Positions 33,766 through 48,243 are shown, counted from the first letter of the stretch. The stretch: 64,000 nucleotides of DNA from Erigeron canadensis (GCF_010389155.1 NC_057764.1:2604001-2668000); one strand, 5' to 3'. Notes: a model not told the origin generated them from the sequence alone. Numbers and translations: made by a program.

Positions 33766-35540
33766 GGGTATGTTTAGCGAGAAGCTTTTAGGAGCTTTTA
33801 AAAGTTTCAAGCTTTTAGGAAAAAAGTTCAACATAATAAAAAACTTTGTTTTGTTAAAGGAGCTATAAGCTTTTAGGAGGGAAAAAAACTACTTACTCAA
33901 ACGCTACTAATGTAAGCGTTTAGAAATCAGGGGCGGATGTAAGTAATGAGTACCGGGGGTAATGCCCCCTATAATTCTTACGACAATAATTAATATAAAT
34001 ACAAATTTTGTCATAATAAACATGGAAGTTCAAACAATTTTCTAAAATGCCCCCATCATGAATTTGACATGCCCTAGTTTCTTTAGTCAAAAGCTAAAAT
34101 ATATGTAAGTTAATAAATTATCATTGCTAACTAAGCTATTGTTTATTTGTTTACAAAAAGAAGATATATGTAAGTTCTTGATGAAGCTTTGTTTTGTGTT
34201 TTTGAGAATACAGGAGGATGATGATGATGATATATTCTATCTTTAACCACTTTTCTTTTTTTACATAATTTCATTAAAATCCTTATATTTATCTTTTCAA
34301 TACATTCATTCAATGCCCTATATTCAATTATAAATATATACTGTAATTATTATTTATTAGTCTATGTCATTTGGATTTATTAGTCTATGTCATTTTTCCA
34401 AATGACAAAAGTTAATAAAACTAACTTATATAATCTATTTATATCATTTTGTAAATAAAAAGAATTAAACACCTATCTATATTTAATAAACATAACTATT
34501 CTAGTTACTTAAGGTCCTTAACTATATTTCAAATATGTAGTTATAAATATTCATTTCATGAGTTCTATGAAAAATAAAATTATGAAGTTTAAGTAATGTT
34601 GATTTAAAAATTACCTATATAAGGGAAATCTATGTGAAAATGACCCATCTTGCTTAATATGATTGTAAACTTCTGTAAATGTAAGTTTGTTGTTCGTTAA
34701 CAAAATTTTATAGCGGTATTATCAAAACTTTTCGTTTGGGGCATCAAAAATCTCATAGCCTACCTGCCCATAGCTTATCGCATTCGTGTTACCACCTTTG
34801 TCATCATGCCCCCTTATACGAAAATGCTACATCCGTCATTGTTAGAAAGGCTACAAGCTTTTAGCTAATAAATTTAGTGTAATATCCTCTAATATGAGTA
34901 TTATACAAGTAAAACTGTTAGGTATGAGAAAGTTGACAGGAGCTTAGAAATATGAAAAGATTGGATATTGTGACACGAAATCTTATCCTTGTCTTCATTA
35001 TACACTCTAAGTAAATAATTTTCTTTTATTTTAAATATCATACGGAGTATAAAATGTTATATTAAGCGTAATCTAATGTGACATAGTTGTATGATAAAAA
35101 ATATTAACGACAAACTATACTAAGCTATTGCCTAATGATATAAAATATCAACAATGGAATATATTACTAATCACTGTTACCTAAAACTTAAATAAAAATA
35201 AAACAAGTAAAACAATAGATTTTCTTTCACTAAAAATCACCTTGCATCATGACAATCATCGTACATCAATTGTTTCGTGAATCTGTGTACATCAATTTAA
35301 ATATGATCTAAAAGTCAAAATCTTGTCTTATTTATTTTACTTTAATACTTATTTTACTATACCCAAACCCTTTTATATATATATATTTTTTAGCAATGTC
35401 TATTTTTGTCATTTTCTAATTTTGTTAAAAGCTCCAATTACTCAGCCCAAAATCTAAATATATCCTACCAACTTTCAACTACAAGTACTAGCTACCCACT
35501 TCCAACTATCAGCCACTAGCTAGTTTTATCAAACATACCC
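33766..35540. mobile_element. Tourist-like element, 1,775 bp, with nested hAT
   Basis: It begins GGGTATGTTTAGCG and ends in the inverted form of GGGTATGTTTGATAAAAC. TA flanks both ends. Subterminal AAGCTTTTAGGAGCTTTT on one side and (A/G)CTAGCTAGTGGCTG on the other match, in opposite orientation, the ends of the 691-bp element at 53779-54469, so both belong to one family. No transposase is seen. Confidence 0.7.
33928..34841. mobile_element. hAT-like element nested in the Tourist-like element, 914 bp
   Basis: It starts CAGGGGCGGATGTAAG and ends in the inverse of CAATGACGGATGTAGC. The flanks TTAGAAAT (33920-33927) and TTAGAAAG (34842-34849) are an 8-bp target duplication with one change. GCGGAT-type TIRs are common in plant hAT MITEs. 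No coding region. Confidence 0.8.
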
Positions 35541-37185
35541 TATGACTAAAACTAAAAGAGGAGGTTGGAATACACTTAATACCCCTAATCCTTTTTTTTT
35601 TTTTTTGTCTAAACTCCTTCCTAATTCTTTCTACGCGTCCTCTCCTATTTTCTATATTATATATATAACAATCCTAATTTGTGAACTGCTACAGTACCGG
35701 TTTACTTGTACTTGGTACTGCAGTCGGTTCAGTTACAATACCCAGTTCAGTTTGAACAGTGCCCGGTTTAGTTACAAAATATAGTACAATTTCTTAAATA
35801 CAAAGTACAACTTCTAAAGCATTAAAATATACCCAAAAAGTATACACAAATACATGAAGAAATCTTCTGTAACCACCGGAAATCATCCATAACCACCGCC
35901 GGTAACCACCACTGGCAACACCCACCCGCATCGAATAACGGCGGCTGCGACGTCCGCGGCGAATCTGATGAACCACTAAAGATAATATGTCCAACATGTC
36001 ACACCACTGGTAACGACTGCCGACCGCCAGTTACCACCGCCAGTAACAACCATTAGAACAACCAGGTCTCCATCAAACATATCAAATGAGTTCTGCTATT
36101 AAAATGTAAACAAAAATTCGTATTAATAAATAAATAACAAGATATAATATAAAGAAAAACATTATTACAAAACATCAATACCTTTTGTAATAAAGAGAGG
36201 TTAATTATGAGATCTTTTATTAAAAAAAACCCCAAGTTATCTTCATCATCAACTAAAAGTTAATAACCACTTACTCCATCGCCTGGGTCTGCATGTTCCC
36301 ATGGGATGGCGGCAGCGGCTCGGAGTAACCACTTACTCCGCCGTTAGATGTCATCATCAACCACCACTTACGAACACCACCGCCGACCAACGACTTTATA
36401 TAGATCTATAACACCTCCGGCCAAACACTATTCATTTTAAATTACATACTTTGACCAACACTTTCTTTGCACTTCCGTAAGTTGTAATATTCGACCGACG
36501 CTCGGTCTTATGATTTTCGGCCACCGCCCAATTCAAACGCCATCAACTTCTTTTTGTTAACAATAGAGTGTTTGTCATAGTCGCTAGATTTGAGAAAAAT
36601 AAGATTCTTTTCAAAAATGAGAACCGATGGAGATTGTTGCAAATGTAGAAGAAAAAAAGCAGTTGTATGTTACAGGGAGAAGAGATAGAAGAAAAGATAG
36701 AAATATGATAATCATAGAAGTGTTGTACAGATGTACTACAAAACAGTTTCATACACACATGGTATCGTACTACCCACCGTTTCATATACCACATGGTTTT
36801 GCATAAACCATTACCTATGCCACCTGTAAAATTGTTTGAGAAAACACATATAATGAAAGCCATCTGTAAAATTGTTTTCTATTTTAAAATACTTTTCTAC
36901 TAAAACAATTAACATTTTCTTACTGACGGGTCTTTAAAATAAAATAGTTTTACATGGTCATATTATTAATTAAACAAAGTATAATGGATTTCTTTTTTTA
37001 ATTTTGTAAAGTTATACACTACATGCTTATAATTTTTTTTGCCTCTTTTTTTTTTTTTAATGGCAGATTTTTTTAAACTCTTTTTGTTCATGATATAAAG
37101 TTATTTTTCATTTGCCTTTTTAATTGGTTTATTAGAACTTGGTAATGATTTATTATATTTAATGGACATATTATATAACTCATCT
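35541..37185. other. Noncoding stretch, CACCGCC-rich repeats
   Basis: No gene seen. A T17 run is at about 35590. Repeated CCACCGCCGGTAACCACC-like words occur at 35870-36055 and 36240-36370, which look like the subterminal regions of a decayed DNA element. CGGTTYAGTT words repeat at 35697-35775. Confidence 0.4.
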
Positions 37186-37847
37186 ATCTATACACTATAT
37201 AAATCTCTACTTTGGTTTTTCTAATTATGTCCTATGTGGCATGCCTTAGGAGTCATTCTATATACTACATGTCTGACGTGGCTGCATTATATCAAAATTA
37301 ACAAAACAGTTAATCTAAAGGGACAGTTTTCTCTATGTAGGCAGTACAAATTATTCAAATGTCTATAGAGCAGTTAAGGATGTATAAACCGTCTACAATC
37401 TCTCACTTACCACCACTTCATCCATATATTCTAATAACTGTTCCATGTTAAAGTATGATGATTTTCCAATCCAAGGTACTTTTCCTTGCAAACTGTTCTC
37501 TTGCTTTCACGATCTTCACTTTCTCCACTTTCGATATCATATCACAAAGGTTACTTGATTCATCATTCTTAAATTTCATTTGTATTAGAAGTTTACTAAC
37601 TTTTCTACTTTAAATTGAATTCAGTTGAGGATTGTTTATGATTTTTTTTCTTTATGTTATCAAGTAGTCTAAGCCGAAGATGATATGGTTTATTTTAATA
37701 AATTATTCCTTCATTATATATTTATATGTTCTAAAATTTTGATCAGCATACATAATCTTCCATGTCTTTGGTTCAAGTAGAGTTTCTATATCACCAAGTG
37801 ATTTTTTTTTCTCATGACCACCAATTGTTTGATAGAATGTCTCAACC

Positions 37848-38689
<842 letters not shown>

Positions 38690-39623
38690 TGAGATTGTAG
38701 CTTCATCTTTTACGAGCCTGACAAAATTATTCGTAACTATTACTGTTCATTTATGCTTTACATTTTATTCGAAGTTAAAAAAACTTAATAAGTAGACATA
38801 TTCCTTATGTTTCTCTCCTTTATGCAAATATTGTATGTGGATGCTTCTCCCATATCAAGCTTAGTTTTCTTTTTTACATGTAGTACCAAGCTTTAAAGTA
38901 ATCGCACAGATCATAAATTTACTCTAGGAAGCTATATTGCTATAACTTTAGGGTATCCTATGAGTAGACTCTGATAAATTGCAGAGTTGGCAAGATAAGT
39001 AGGCGATCGTATGAGTAGTATATGATAAATTGCAGAGTTGGCAAGATAAGTAGGCGAGGTTGATTGTCTAATTGGATGGGTTGGAGTTCCATAAGACCAT
39101 TACCCTCTTTTACATATATATAAGTAGACAATAATTTCCGGGATAACTATGATTACAGAAATAGCATATTATATTAATTTCAACAAAATTAGGGAGGTTA
39201 TATGCATTTAATAATAAACTTCGCGTAGACATTCAACCCGTCTATCATTCGACTTATATACTTCATATTTTTATTAGTAAGAGGCCATTTGTTTTACAAA
39301 CTTTATGAATTGACCCTTTGGAGATGAACCGCAATATAAATCAACCGATTCACAAGTAGGTTGCTGCAGATTGAGATGAGGAACATGTTTTCAATTTTAG
39401 TGGATACACTGATGTGTATGATATAGACTTTTATCTTGGAAAAAAGTAATAAAAAGTCATGCAACTTTTTGGAAGGTTCAGATCATATAGTTGAGGTGGA
39501 GGTATGTTTCTTTGATCATATACATATCATCCAACGAGTATATAAATCCCTACTTGGGTTTTTCTAATTATGTCCTATGTGGCATGCCTTAGGAGTGATT
39601 CTATATACTACACATCTGACGTG

Positions 39624-40292
39624 ACCTATGTTGCACGGGGACGGCAATTAGGTGCTCGTGCCCGTTTCGGGGACTCCTCGGGGACGAAAACGCCTTGGGG
39701 ATGGCTAGAAACGTTTCCATATTTGAGGGGACGTCTCCAACACGTTTCCATGTCGATCTGATTGCCGGCAGTCGGTGCACAAAATCAAGTTGGTACAGCG
39801 AACCGAATCGAGAAGAGAGGAGAAACAGAAACAGAGAGAAAGAAGAGAGGAGTTTCTAATGATGATGATGATGAGTTACATACGCCGTGGATTTGATATC
39901 AAGTGTGACTACGTGACTGTGGTGATGAAAAAACTAAGAAACCTAAAATCTAGATAAGGAAGACGAATAGTACATGTAACGGGTGGAGACTAAATGCTAA
40001 AGGGTTTATTTCTCTTTTATGGGCTTGGCCCAATTGTCGAACTTTTTCTTGAACATAAATAACTACTCCGTATAATTAGTTTTGTCATTATACATTTTTT
40101 TAATAATATATAAACTTGTACTTCAACTACAAGTGACTTTTTCTGTTACAATAGTTCATTTACAAGATATATTTTGTATATATTTATATTTTTTTATTGC
40201 CGTATCCGTATCTTAGATTTTTTAGTTTTGTCGTTTCCCGTCCCCGTATCGTCTCCGTACCCCGTTCCCGTATCCGTTTCCGTGCAACCTAG
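39624..40292. mobile_element. MITE with GTTGCACGG inverted ends, 669 bp, TSD GACGTG
   Basis: It begins ACCTATGTTGCACGGGGACG and ends CCGTTTCCGTGCAACCTAG. GACGTG flanks both ends (39618-39623, 40293-40298). The empty site is present in the paralogous stretch at 37270-37300, which fixes the borders. The ends are rich in CCCGT/ACGGG words; the middle is AT-rich. Noncoding. Confidence 0.85.
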
Positions 40293-41672
40293 GACGTGGC
40301 TGCATTATATCAAAATTAACGAAACTGTTAATGTAAAGTGACGATTTTCTCTATGTAGGCAATACAAATTATTCAAATGTCTATAGAGCAGTTAAAGATG
40401 TATAAACCGTCTACAATCTCTCACTTACCACCACTTCATCCATATGTAGGTATTTTGTAATGTGATGTTCTTTACTCGATTGAATTTATGTTGGGCGTGT
40501 TAATTAGGATCCTAAAGGTGTAACACAGCAATGGTGCATCCATTGTTAGCAAATTGAAACTATATAAAAAAAATTCAGATTTCTTATGATTGTAATAAAG
40601 TGGTTTCTGATGTGTGCATACATACTAAATCAGGAAAGCTTGCCTCTTTCGTACAAATCATTTCTAGATAAACATGGTGGAAAGGACCTGGTCATCCTTC
40701 AAGGTGTTAGAGACATTGCTTGTGGCATACCTTTTACTTATCTAGAACAGATATAGTACTAATCTAGACTAATATATCCTAGACTAATCTAAACTAATTT
40801 CGATAGTAGTTGGTATGAGAGAGGCTCGTATACTACGAAATTATATATATCCTCTAAATACTAACATTTGATAATCTTCAATTTTTGTTTTTTGTGAATG
40901 GAATAACTTTTCTATGATCTGTTCAGGTGCTGCATGGATATAGTATAAAACAATGGATTAAGCTATCAAAGATAAAATTGTTCTCTTAATGTTTCAGGTC
41001 AGTGTTATCATTATTAATGTGACTTTTGACGCCTAAAAGAAGTCCTTTTTTCTTTCTCGCAGGTTCGCAGCTGCAATGTGTTAGAGGTTGACTAATGTTT
41101 GATTTGTTGACCATTGAGCGAGATATATAATTTTGCTTATTCATTATTTATGCTATGTATGTTATCTTTTGTATTGGACTATTGCCACGGGAACGATGAG
41201 TATTGCATTCAACGAAGCCATATGTTGACGGTATAATTACTCGAGTTGGACTTCAGAAACCTTCTATCAGAAATTGCTGAGGAACTATTTCGAGCACATT
41301 AGAGGATGTTGATCTCTTTGTATCATTTTTTCAAGAGAGCCCATCGATGGTTAGTGCGAGTGTCTCCCTCGATGTGTTTGGCATATTTCCCATATTAAGT
41401 TAACTTATGGAGAATTGGAAACATTCTTTATGCGTTTTCTTTGCTAATGTAATACAGTAGTATTTAACATTTTGTCGAATCATATATTTATTTGGAATTA
41501 TGTTAATTTGTTTGTTGTATTTATTTATTCTCATTGTAGTGTTCAAGTTAAATAAGGAATAGACAAGTGGTTAGGGTTATTTCTGGTGCGAAATGGTTAT
41601 TTTTTGTGTAAGATGGTATGTTATGTTGGAAGATAGGATAGTTGTAAGGTTTAGAAATTTATTTATTGATTA

Positions 41673-41698
41673 TTAGATTAAACCTGTGTGATGCACAG
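41673..41698 (-). mobile_element. Possible Helitron 3' terminus (minus orientation)
   Basis: Read on the minus strand: CTGTGCATCACACAG hairpin, GTTTAAT, then CTAA followed by T. This fits the hairpin plus CTRR plus T rule of Helitron 3' ends. Its 5' partner was not found. Confidence 0.4.
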
Positions 41699-43199
41699 AT
41701 AATTTTTGTCCATAACTCAAATAGTATTATGAGGTATGATATATAACCAATTTGCGATAAGATCAAGTGACAAAATAGAATTGAAACAATTAGGAATCCA
41801 CATATCTATAGATTTTAAATTTTGTTATGAAAAAAACTAATCATACCTTCTTAACAAAGTGTATAAATTATTTTTGTTAAAACATACACTAATGAGATAC
41901 AGATAAATAATAATGATAATACGGTTAATATTAAAAATTAGCATCATTATCCTACATTATTAAATTTTTTAAATTTAAGATTTACATTAATATGTAGAAA
42001 CTCATTATTTAAATTGGCTAAATAAAAAAAGAATAAGAATTACAAAATTAATGACAAAATTTTATATTTGATAAAAGCTTATTTGACAATTAAAGTTTAT
42101 ATACACCTAAGCCCTAATAATAATTTTTTTATTATTAGTTAATGATGATTAAGATAAAGAATAATTTTTAAAAGTATGCTTAAAATTAGGAGTTTAATGT
42201 AACTATGACACCTAAGAGAAAATCCTACATGACATGATTTCATAATTGCCACATAATCAAAAAATTATCCTCTCTTAGAGAGAGAGAGATTCAAGAGAGA
42301 AGATGTAAAGGATAAGGGTCACTTGGATCAAGATTTTTTCGAGGAAGGACATCATGGAAACAAGAACGAGAAGAATGAAAACATGAAAAGATTAAGCATC
42401 TCAAATAGATGAATTATAGGAAATTAAAATAAAGAAATTTTTTGTTAGTGTATGTCCGTATGACATCAATCAAGTTCTATGTTAAATTTTAACCCATTGT
42501 GAATCTTGCAATTAACACATTGTGAATTTTTTTAAATAAATAAAAAATTGTAATATAAAATATTTTATAATTTTTCTTTTGAAACCAAATGATACATAAA
42601 TTTATATTATTATTTAAGGTTAAAAACTAAGATATTTTATATTAAGAATTAGATATATATATATATAAAAGAAACAAACTTGACTAAATAATAAAAATGT
42701 CATATATAGTATTTTAGTTCTCGATGTAACCAATAAACATTTATGTAATTGATTTATAAATATTAATTAATAAATATATGTGAAAGTTTATTTTAATATG
42801 AATGCTAACTAATTTTTTAATATATTTTAGATATATCAAGTAATATACTTTTTGTATTTTATAGTAAGTGGAAATACAATTTTAATAATTTAATTATTAA
42901 TAATTATGAAAAGCAAAAAAGTGTTAATAACTAATTAAGTATTTAGTAAAATTTATTCTTTAAGAAAAAAACAAAAAAGTGTATAATTTAGTGATGGATT
43001 ATAAAAAAAACTAAATTAATAAGACTTTCTTTACAATTATTATTAGTAACATTAAACTTTTTTTGGTCCATGTTTTAAAATTTTAGCGGTTAATTAAATT
43101 TTAAGTTGGTTAATAAATATGTATAATATAAATGATGGTTGGTCCTTGAAAAGTAAAATGTACAAACAGATTGCAATTAACTCAAATTTTAATGGGAGG

Positions 43200-43330
43200 A
43201 GATTCCCTCAAGTTTCAATGATGATCATTGAATATTGATGATCTTGGCCCTTGGATGGAAATCAAAGGCCAAGATTCAATGATGATCATTGAATATTGAC
43301 CATTGATTTTTATTCAAGGGCTAAGATTTC
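43200..43330. repeat. Duplicated self-complementary block
   Basis: CAATGATGATCATTGAATAT occurs twice (about 43217 and 43280), each containing the palindrome CAATGATGATCATTG. The surrounding CTTGGCCCTTGG and CCAAGGGC-like words pair across the block. It lies in the subterminal part of the Helitron tract. Confidence 0.7.
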
Positions 43331-43609
43331 CCCAACTTGACTCAAGTTATGTACTCAACTTCAGGGAATTCTTACCCAATTTTAATGTACGCATCCCATA
43401 CACAGTTTTAAGGAATACGAGTACAAGTTAGTGGTTTACGTTTTCTCTCATGAAATGATATGTGATCTCTAACGAGATGCGAGGAGATGTTACCTTACCT
43501 GGGGAAAAAAGTGTGATGGTAGTCGTAATTGCTGAGAGATTGGATGTTTTTCATATATGTGAATCGCTACATTATTGAATTAAAGTTAAAATAATATTTA
43601 AAGTTGTAA

Positions 43610-43635
43610 GCGCATCGCGCGGGTCTACGCACTAG
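43610..43635 (+). mobile_element. Helitron 3' terminus
   Basis: GCGC-ATC-GCGC hairpin (43610-43620), a short spacer, then CTAG (43632-43635) followed by T. Confidence 0.7.
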
Positions 43636-43809
43636 TTATTATATATAATAAAACCTGTTAATTGGTTGCTACTCACAAACTTTTTCCCCGTCTCCTCTCA
43701 CTTTTTTTTTCCCTCTTAAATTTGTCTAAATTTTTATTTCTTTTCTTATTCCCTTATCATTTTCTAACACCGTTAAAATTTATTGTTAATAAAGTTAAAC
43801 ATGATAATA

Positions 43810-43836
43810 CCGCGGCGAAGCGCGGGTAAATTCTAG
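43810..43836 (+). mobile_element. Second Helitron 3' terminus, 201 bp downstream
   Basis: CCGCG-GCGAAG-CGCGG hairpin (43810-43825), GTAAATT, CTAG (43833-43836) followed by T. The ~200 bp between this and the previous end starts directly after the first CTAG, as if a small Helitron had inserted next to the first or an alternative 3' end was used. Confidence 0.7.
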
Positions 43837-44186
43837 TTTTTAAATAAATTTTTTTTTGCGTGTCGCTCCCTATTCTAATATAATACTCTTTTTGACTATT
43901 TTTCCCCTAAATCTCTATTTTCTCCCCAAAACCTAATGCAATTTATCAAGCAAATATTCTAAAAAATCTTACAATACTGTCTTTCTTAAATTTTCCCCTT
44001 TTTAAAATAAAACTGGATTATTAATTTCTGATTGTTAATCAGATAATTATTTTATTGTATGGATAAATATTCTAATTAATAATAAATTATTATTCTATAA
44101 TTAAACTCTAAATAATAATCAGATTTGTTTTATTTATTATTATTTTTTTAATGCCTTTTTGTTGTTTTTTTATTTTGCACTTAAAG

Positions 44187-44400
44187 AGACGTTTAGTTCA
44201 CATAATGTTTTTGAAGTAATTAAAATCTTTGAAAATGACTTGGAATTTGAAAAAATTAAAATTTGAAAGTATTGGAATTGAAAAGTTTTAAAATATGGAT
44301 TATGGTCAGTTGACAGAATTTAATAAAATGTTAATAATAAGATTGGAAAGTAAATAATATTAAATGACAAATCTATCCTTTGAAATGTCAGCCATTGTAT
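44187..44400. mobile_element. Truncated Harbinger-like end
   Basis: Text from TTTAGTTCACATAATGTTTT onwards (GAAGTAATTAAAATC, AGTATTGGAATTG, GGTCAGTTGACAGAATTTA) follows the left end of the element at 20594 with moderate identity. The outer TIR and right end are gone. Confidence 0.55.
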
Positions 44401-44474
44401 ATACAAAAATTATCACCAATCACACATTAAAGTCATCATCTATTTCACTCTTTCTTTTCTACGTCTCTTTTTTT

Positions 44475-45262
44475 GATTTGCTAGTGGCAGTAAAGGATGG
44501 TGCTTTATACTACAAATATTTGTAAAGAAATATCTCAAGGACATGAGAATCTCTTCTGATGCTAGCAAGCTTACTTCTAAACTAGAGGGGGAGTGGTGGT
44601 TTGTGACGATGATACTGGAACTTTCAGCCATCACAAACCTTCGGAAGAAAAGCAAAGATCGTTTGTGCATTTATTCCTTGAGCCTCTTCATAAGATATAC
44701 AAAAGTGAGGAATAGATCAGCCGGCAAATTTCTTTTTAGGTCGGCAACGGCTTTTACCAACATGCTGGTTGGCCACAACCCATTTGCCAAACAAGCTACA
44801 AGTCTCAAGCTTGAGAATGTTGTTAGCGGACCTAAAGACGACAAACTTTATATTGCCATGCAAGAGTCTGATCCATCGGGCCCTTATGGTCAATATTACC
44901 AAGCTATATCACAATTTGGACTCTAGCCGCTTTGATGCATTAGAAAGAATTTATAGTGGCAAAATCAGTAAAGGGAAACTCGTCCTTGTGCTCACTAATG
45001 AGGCTGATGAGACTATAGAAGAAGTTACAAAGTTGTGGATTTATCAAGCCGGTGAGAGTTATTTTGAAGAAGTGTATCCTGGATTTTATGGAAGGAGTGG
45101 ATGCTTCGATTAACAAGACTGCCACACTTAGTGACTTGGAATACTATGAAAAAGAATATGCTTTCAGACCTTTGGAGTTCAATACTATTGCAACTATGAA
45201 ATACATAATCCATAGTTTTGATGATCTTCTCAAGGCTAATTATTTAAATATGAGTAGCAAGG
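44475..45262 (+). pseudogene. EFTUD2-like pseudogene fragment, forward arm
   Basis: The plus strand reads ELSAITNLRKKSKDRL, RSATAFTNMLVGHNPFAKQA, SGPKDDKLYIAMQESDPSGP, a frameshift at about 44885, then MVNITKLYHNLDSSRFDALE, IYSGKISKGK, EEVTKLWIYQ and, in a third frame, MEGVDASINKTATLSDLEYY. These match, in order, the EFTUD2 middle region (FGSASGFTDMLVKHIPS, DPSGPLMVNVTKLYPKSD, VKEVTKLWIYQ, IEGVDASIMKTATL). Two or more frameshifts make it a pseudogene, though this copy is the least decayed in the window. Confidence 0.87.
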
Positions 45263-46062
45263 GCCTTGCTAATCATATTAAACTAATCAACCATCGGAAG
45301 ATCATCAAGATTATTAAAACTATGGATTATGTATTTCATAGCTGCAATAGTATTAAACTGTAGAGGCCTGAAAACAATTTTTTTTCCCGTAATATTCTAA
45401 GCCACTAAGTGTGGCAGTTCTTAATGGAAGGATCCACCCTTTCAATAACAACCAAAGAGCCGGGATATACATCTTCAAAAGCTATACTCTCACAGGCTTA
45501 GATAAATCCAGAGTTTCGTAACTTCTTCTAGACTCTCAGAAGCCTCATCAGTGAGCACAAAGACAAGTTCCCCGTATGGATTTTGCCACTATAAACTCCT
45601 TTTAATGCATCAAAGCGACTATAGTCCATATTGTGATATAACTTGGTAATATTAGCCATAAGTGGCCCAGCTAGATCACACTCTTCCATGTCAATATAAA
45701 GTCTTTCGTCTTTAGGTCCGCATAAAACATTCTCAAGCTTCAGACTTTCAGCCTCTTTAACAGACGGGATGTGGCCAACCACCATGTCCGTAAAGGCAAT
45801 TGCTGACCCAAAAAGCAATTTGTCAGGTCATATTCGTCACTTTTGTATATTTTATGAAGCGACTCAAGGAATAACTGCAAACGATCTTTGTTTTTCTTCC
45901 GAAGGTTTCGGATGGCTGAAAGAACCATTATCATCACAAAAAAAATTCCCTCACAGTTGAGAAGCAAGATTGTTAGCTTCAGAAGAGTTTCCCTTAACCC
46001 TAAGATATTTCTTTGCAAATGATTGTACTGTAAAGCACCATCCTCCACGCCACTAGCAAAAC
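44475..46062. repeat. Inverted repeat 3, arms about 790 bp, almost no spacer
   Basis: The left arm (44475-45262) and right arm (45264-46062) are reverse complements at roughly 85% by eye. They meet at AGTAGCAAGGG/CCTTGCTAATC (45252-45274), so the loop is one base or a few. Both arms carry the EFTUD2-like middle region. Confidence 0.9.
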
Positions 46063-46518
46063 AAACGTTTCCATTGACTGGATTAATAAGTTGAACACAC
46101 CCATCTATTGTCATGTGTTAATTGATGCTTTCAATTATACGAGCCAATATCTCATAGGCGGTTTCATGAGATAGTTTGAGCTTAGTTATTAATCTCTCAA
46201 CCTACCCCAGAGCAATAGAAATACTAAAAATAAGGTGTGTTTAGATATGCATTTTGAAATTGATTAATTAGATAACACTGAATAATCAAAATCAGGTAAT
46301 TAGTCATAACTTAAAGATAATTAAAAGTAATTTTTGGATGTGTTTCTACTATTTGAATTTGTAATGATCAGGTGTTTCGAAGGTGTTGGAACTATAAACT
46401 TTAGTAATTGTTTGGACTGGTATGTATTTATGAGGGTGTAAGATATAAATTTTCAATCCCTATTAAGTTAAATTAGTGTGTACTCATTTGAAAAGAAATA
46501 AAACTTATACCACACATG
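45264..46518 (-). pseudogene. EFTUD2-like pseudogene, mirror copy (first part)
   Basis: The minus strand reads NPVNGNVCFASG, AIRNLRKKNKDRL, FGSAIAFTDMVVGHIPS, CGPKDERLYIDMEECDLAGP, LMANITKLYHNMDYSRFDAL and GVYSGKI, with stops and small indels. The intron-like part (46200-46518) equals 1730-2000 and 33230-33490. It is split at 46519-46523 by the LTR-type insertion and continues at 55755. Confidence 0.85.
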
Positions 46519-48030
46519 TTCTCTGACGCGGGCCCGGAAGACGTCGTCGGAAATCCAACGGGCCACGGTCGATAAAAAGAGGAAGTGGAAAGGAGATGGA
46601 ATGAATGGAAAGTCAATAATTGACCAAGTATATAGCAAATATGACTCAGGTGTCGAACAAGGAGGTGGTGAATTGAAAACTTAAATGAGCTATTTAAATT
46701 TTGATAATGAATTTTGTTAAGCAAAAGATTAGATTTTTAAGATTAGATAATTAAACTACGAAAATAAAACATAAAATGAAAATGACAACTAAACTAAACT
46801 AAACTAAGCAAATAAACAAACAAAATAAACAAGCAATCAAATATCAACATATATGTTTACTTAGATATGTTTTTCCCTATCGTGCAATAGTCATGGTTGA
46901 TTTAAAATAGACAATAAAAGTGGGTTGACAAACACTTGTTTATGGGATTTGACCTTTGCTTGAGCAACGGCGTGACACAAACATCTAAAACAATTGCCTA
47001 GACGGTCATCTACAACAAAAGACTCGAACGTTGAAATTATTAGAAACGATGGACATGAGTATTGCGGTCACAAGTATTCTCACTCCCACCGTTTGCCATT
47101 AAAAACGACTCAAGAGGCTTAAATCAAAATATAAGTTGGTGTCCCTTTTATGTACCCAATCCAAGCTAACAAGTTGTAAAAACATTTAGATGACTTATTA
47201 ATTTACGAATCTTATTTGATCAATCAACTCCAAAGGCAACATATGGTTTTACGTTCATAAACACCATGGTGAAAAATCACCAACATATACGAGTTCAATC
47301 AAACGGACATTTGCAAAGCACTAATACATGTCATGTTAACCAAATTTATCAACTAATCAAAGTTTGACCCTTAAAAGTCAATACCCACAAATAAATGTTT
47401 ATCAACCAATCAACCATAATCAATCAAAGGAAAAATATTATATTGTCTAAGCAAACATATAAGAATCACTACTACATATCAGTAACACAAACAATCAAAT
47501 ATATACATAGACATATGCAAATCATGTTTATAATAATGAAAATAAGAGTAAAATTACAACCCACAAATAAAAAACTGGATTGGATGGATGGATGATAAAA
47601 GAACTATCTTCAATATTCAACCCCAACAAAACATCCCAAATCTTTAAATCAAATTGTCACATTTTAATTTTTAGATAAGGATAATAATGGATTTTAGATC
47701 TAAGATAAAAATGATGGTGGATGGATGATAATGATGTGGGTTTTCTAGATGTTGATTGTTGATGGATGATTAAAAAAAAAATAAAAAATGTGGTGTTGGT
47801 GTTTATCTCAAGCTTCTGTTGTGTTCGCTATCTATCAAATGGGATCCCTCAAAGATAATATATATAGGGTGTCGTGGCCTTAGTTCCAGCCGCAAGAACT
47901 CATAACTTGGCAAATGCCAAGTTTTAGATGTATCTCCTTGCGTGAGGTGGCAGTGCATTAGTGGCCATTCAACAAAAGATATGAATAAAGTGTGCTGCTT
48001 CCATTGTCCCACATGCCAATCAATTATTAT

Positions 48031-48243
48031 GGTGTTTGGGATTGCGTTTTAAAGTGATTATCTGATTATTACGTTCGTAAAACGCAAATAATCTAAAAAA
48101 GTGTTTGCATAAAAAAGTGATTATCTGTTATGAAAACGCAGTTTTAAAGAAGCATGTACCTACCTGCTTTTTCAAAACGCAGTAACGCATAATTTATTTT
48201 AAAAACGCAAAATCTGTTTTATAATCACAATAACAAACACCCC
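48031..48243. mobile_element. Small Tourist/Stowaway-like MITE
   Basis: The ends GGTGTTTGGGATTGCG and, inverted, GGGGTGTTTGTTATTGTG bracket about 213 bp that contain repeated AAAACGCA/TGCGTTTT words and can fold on itself. It lies within the LTR-like block. The target duplication is unclear. Confidence 0.7.

Noticed and set aside
47395..48012. Short frames in the LTR-like block
   Set aside because: No similarity to gag, pol or env motifs; noncoding LTR sequence explains them better.
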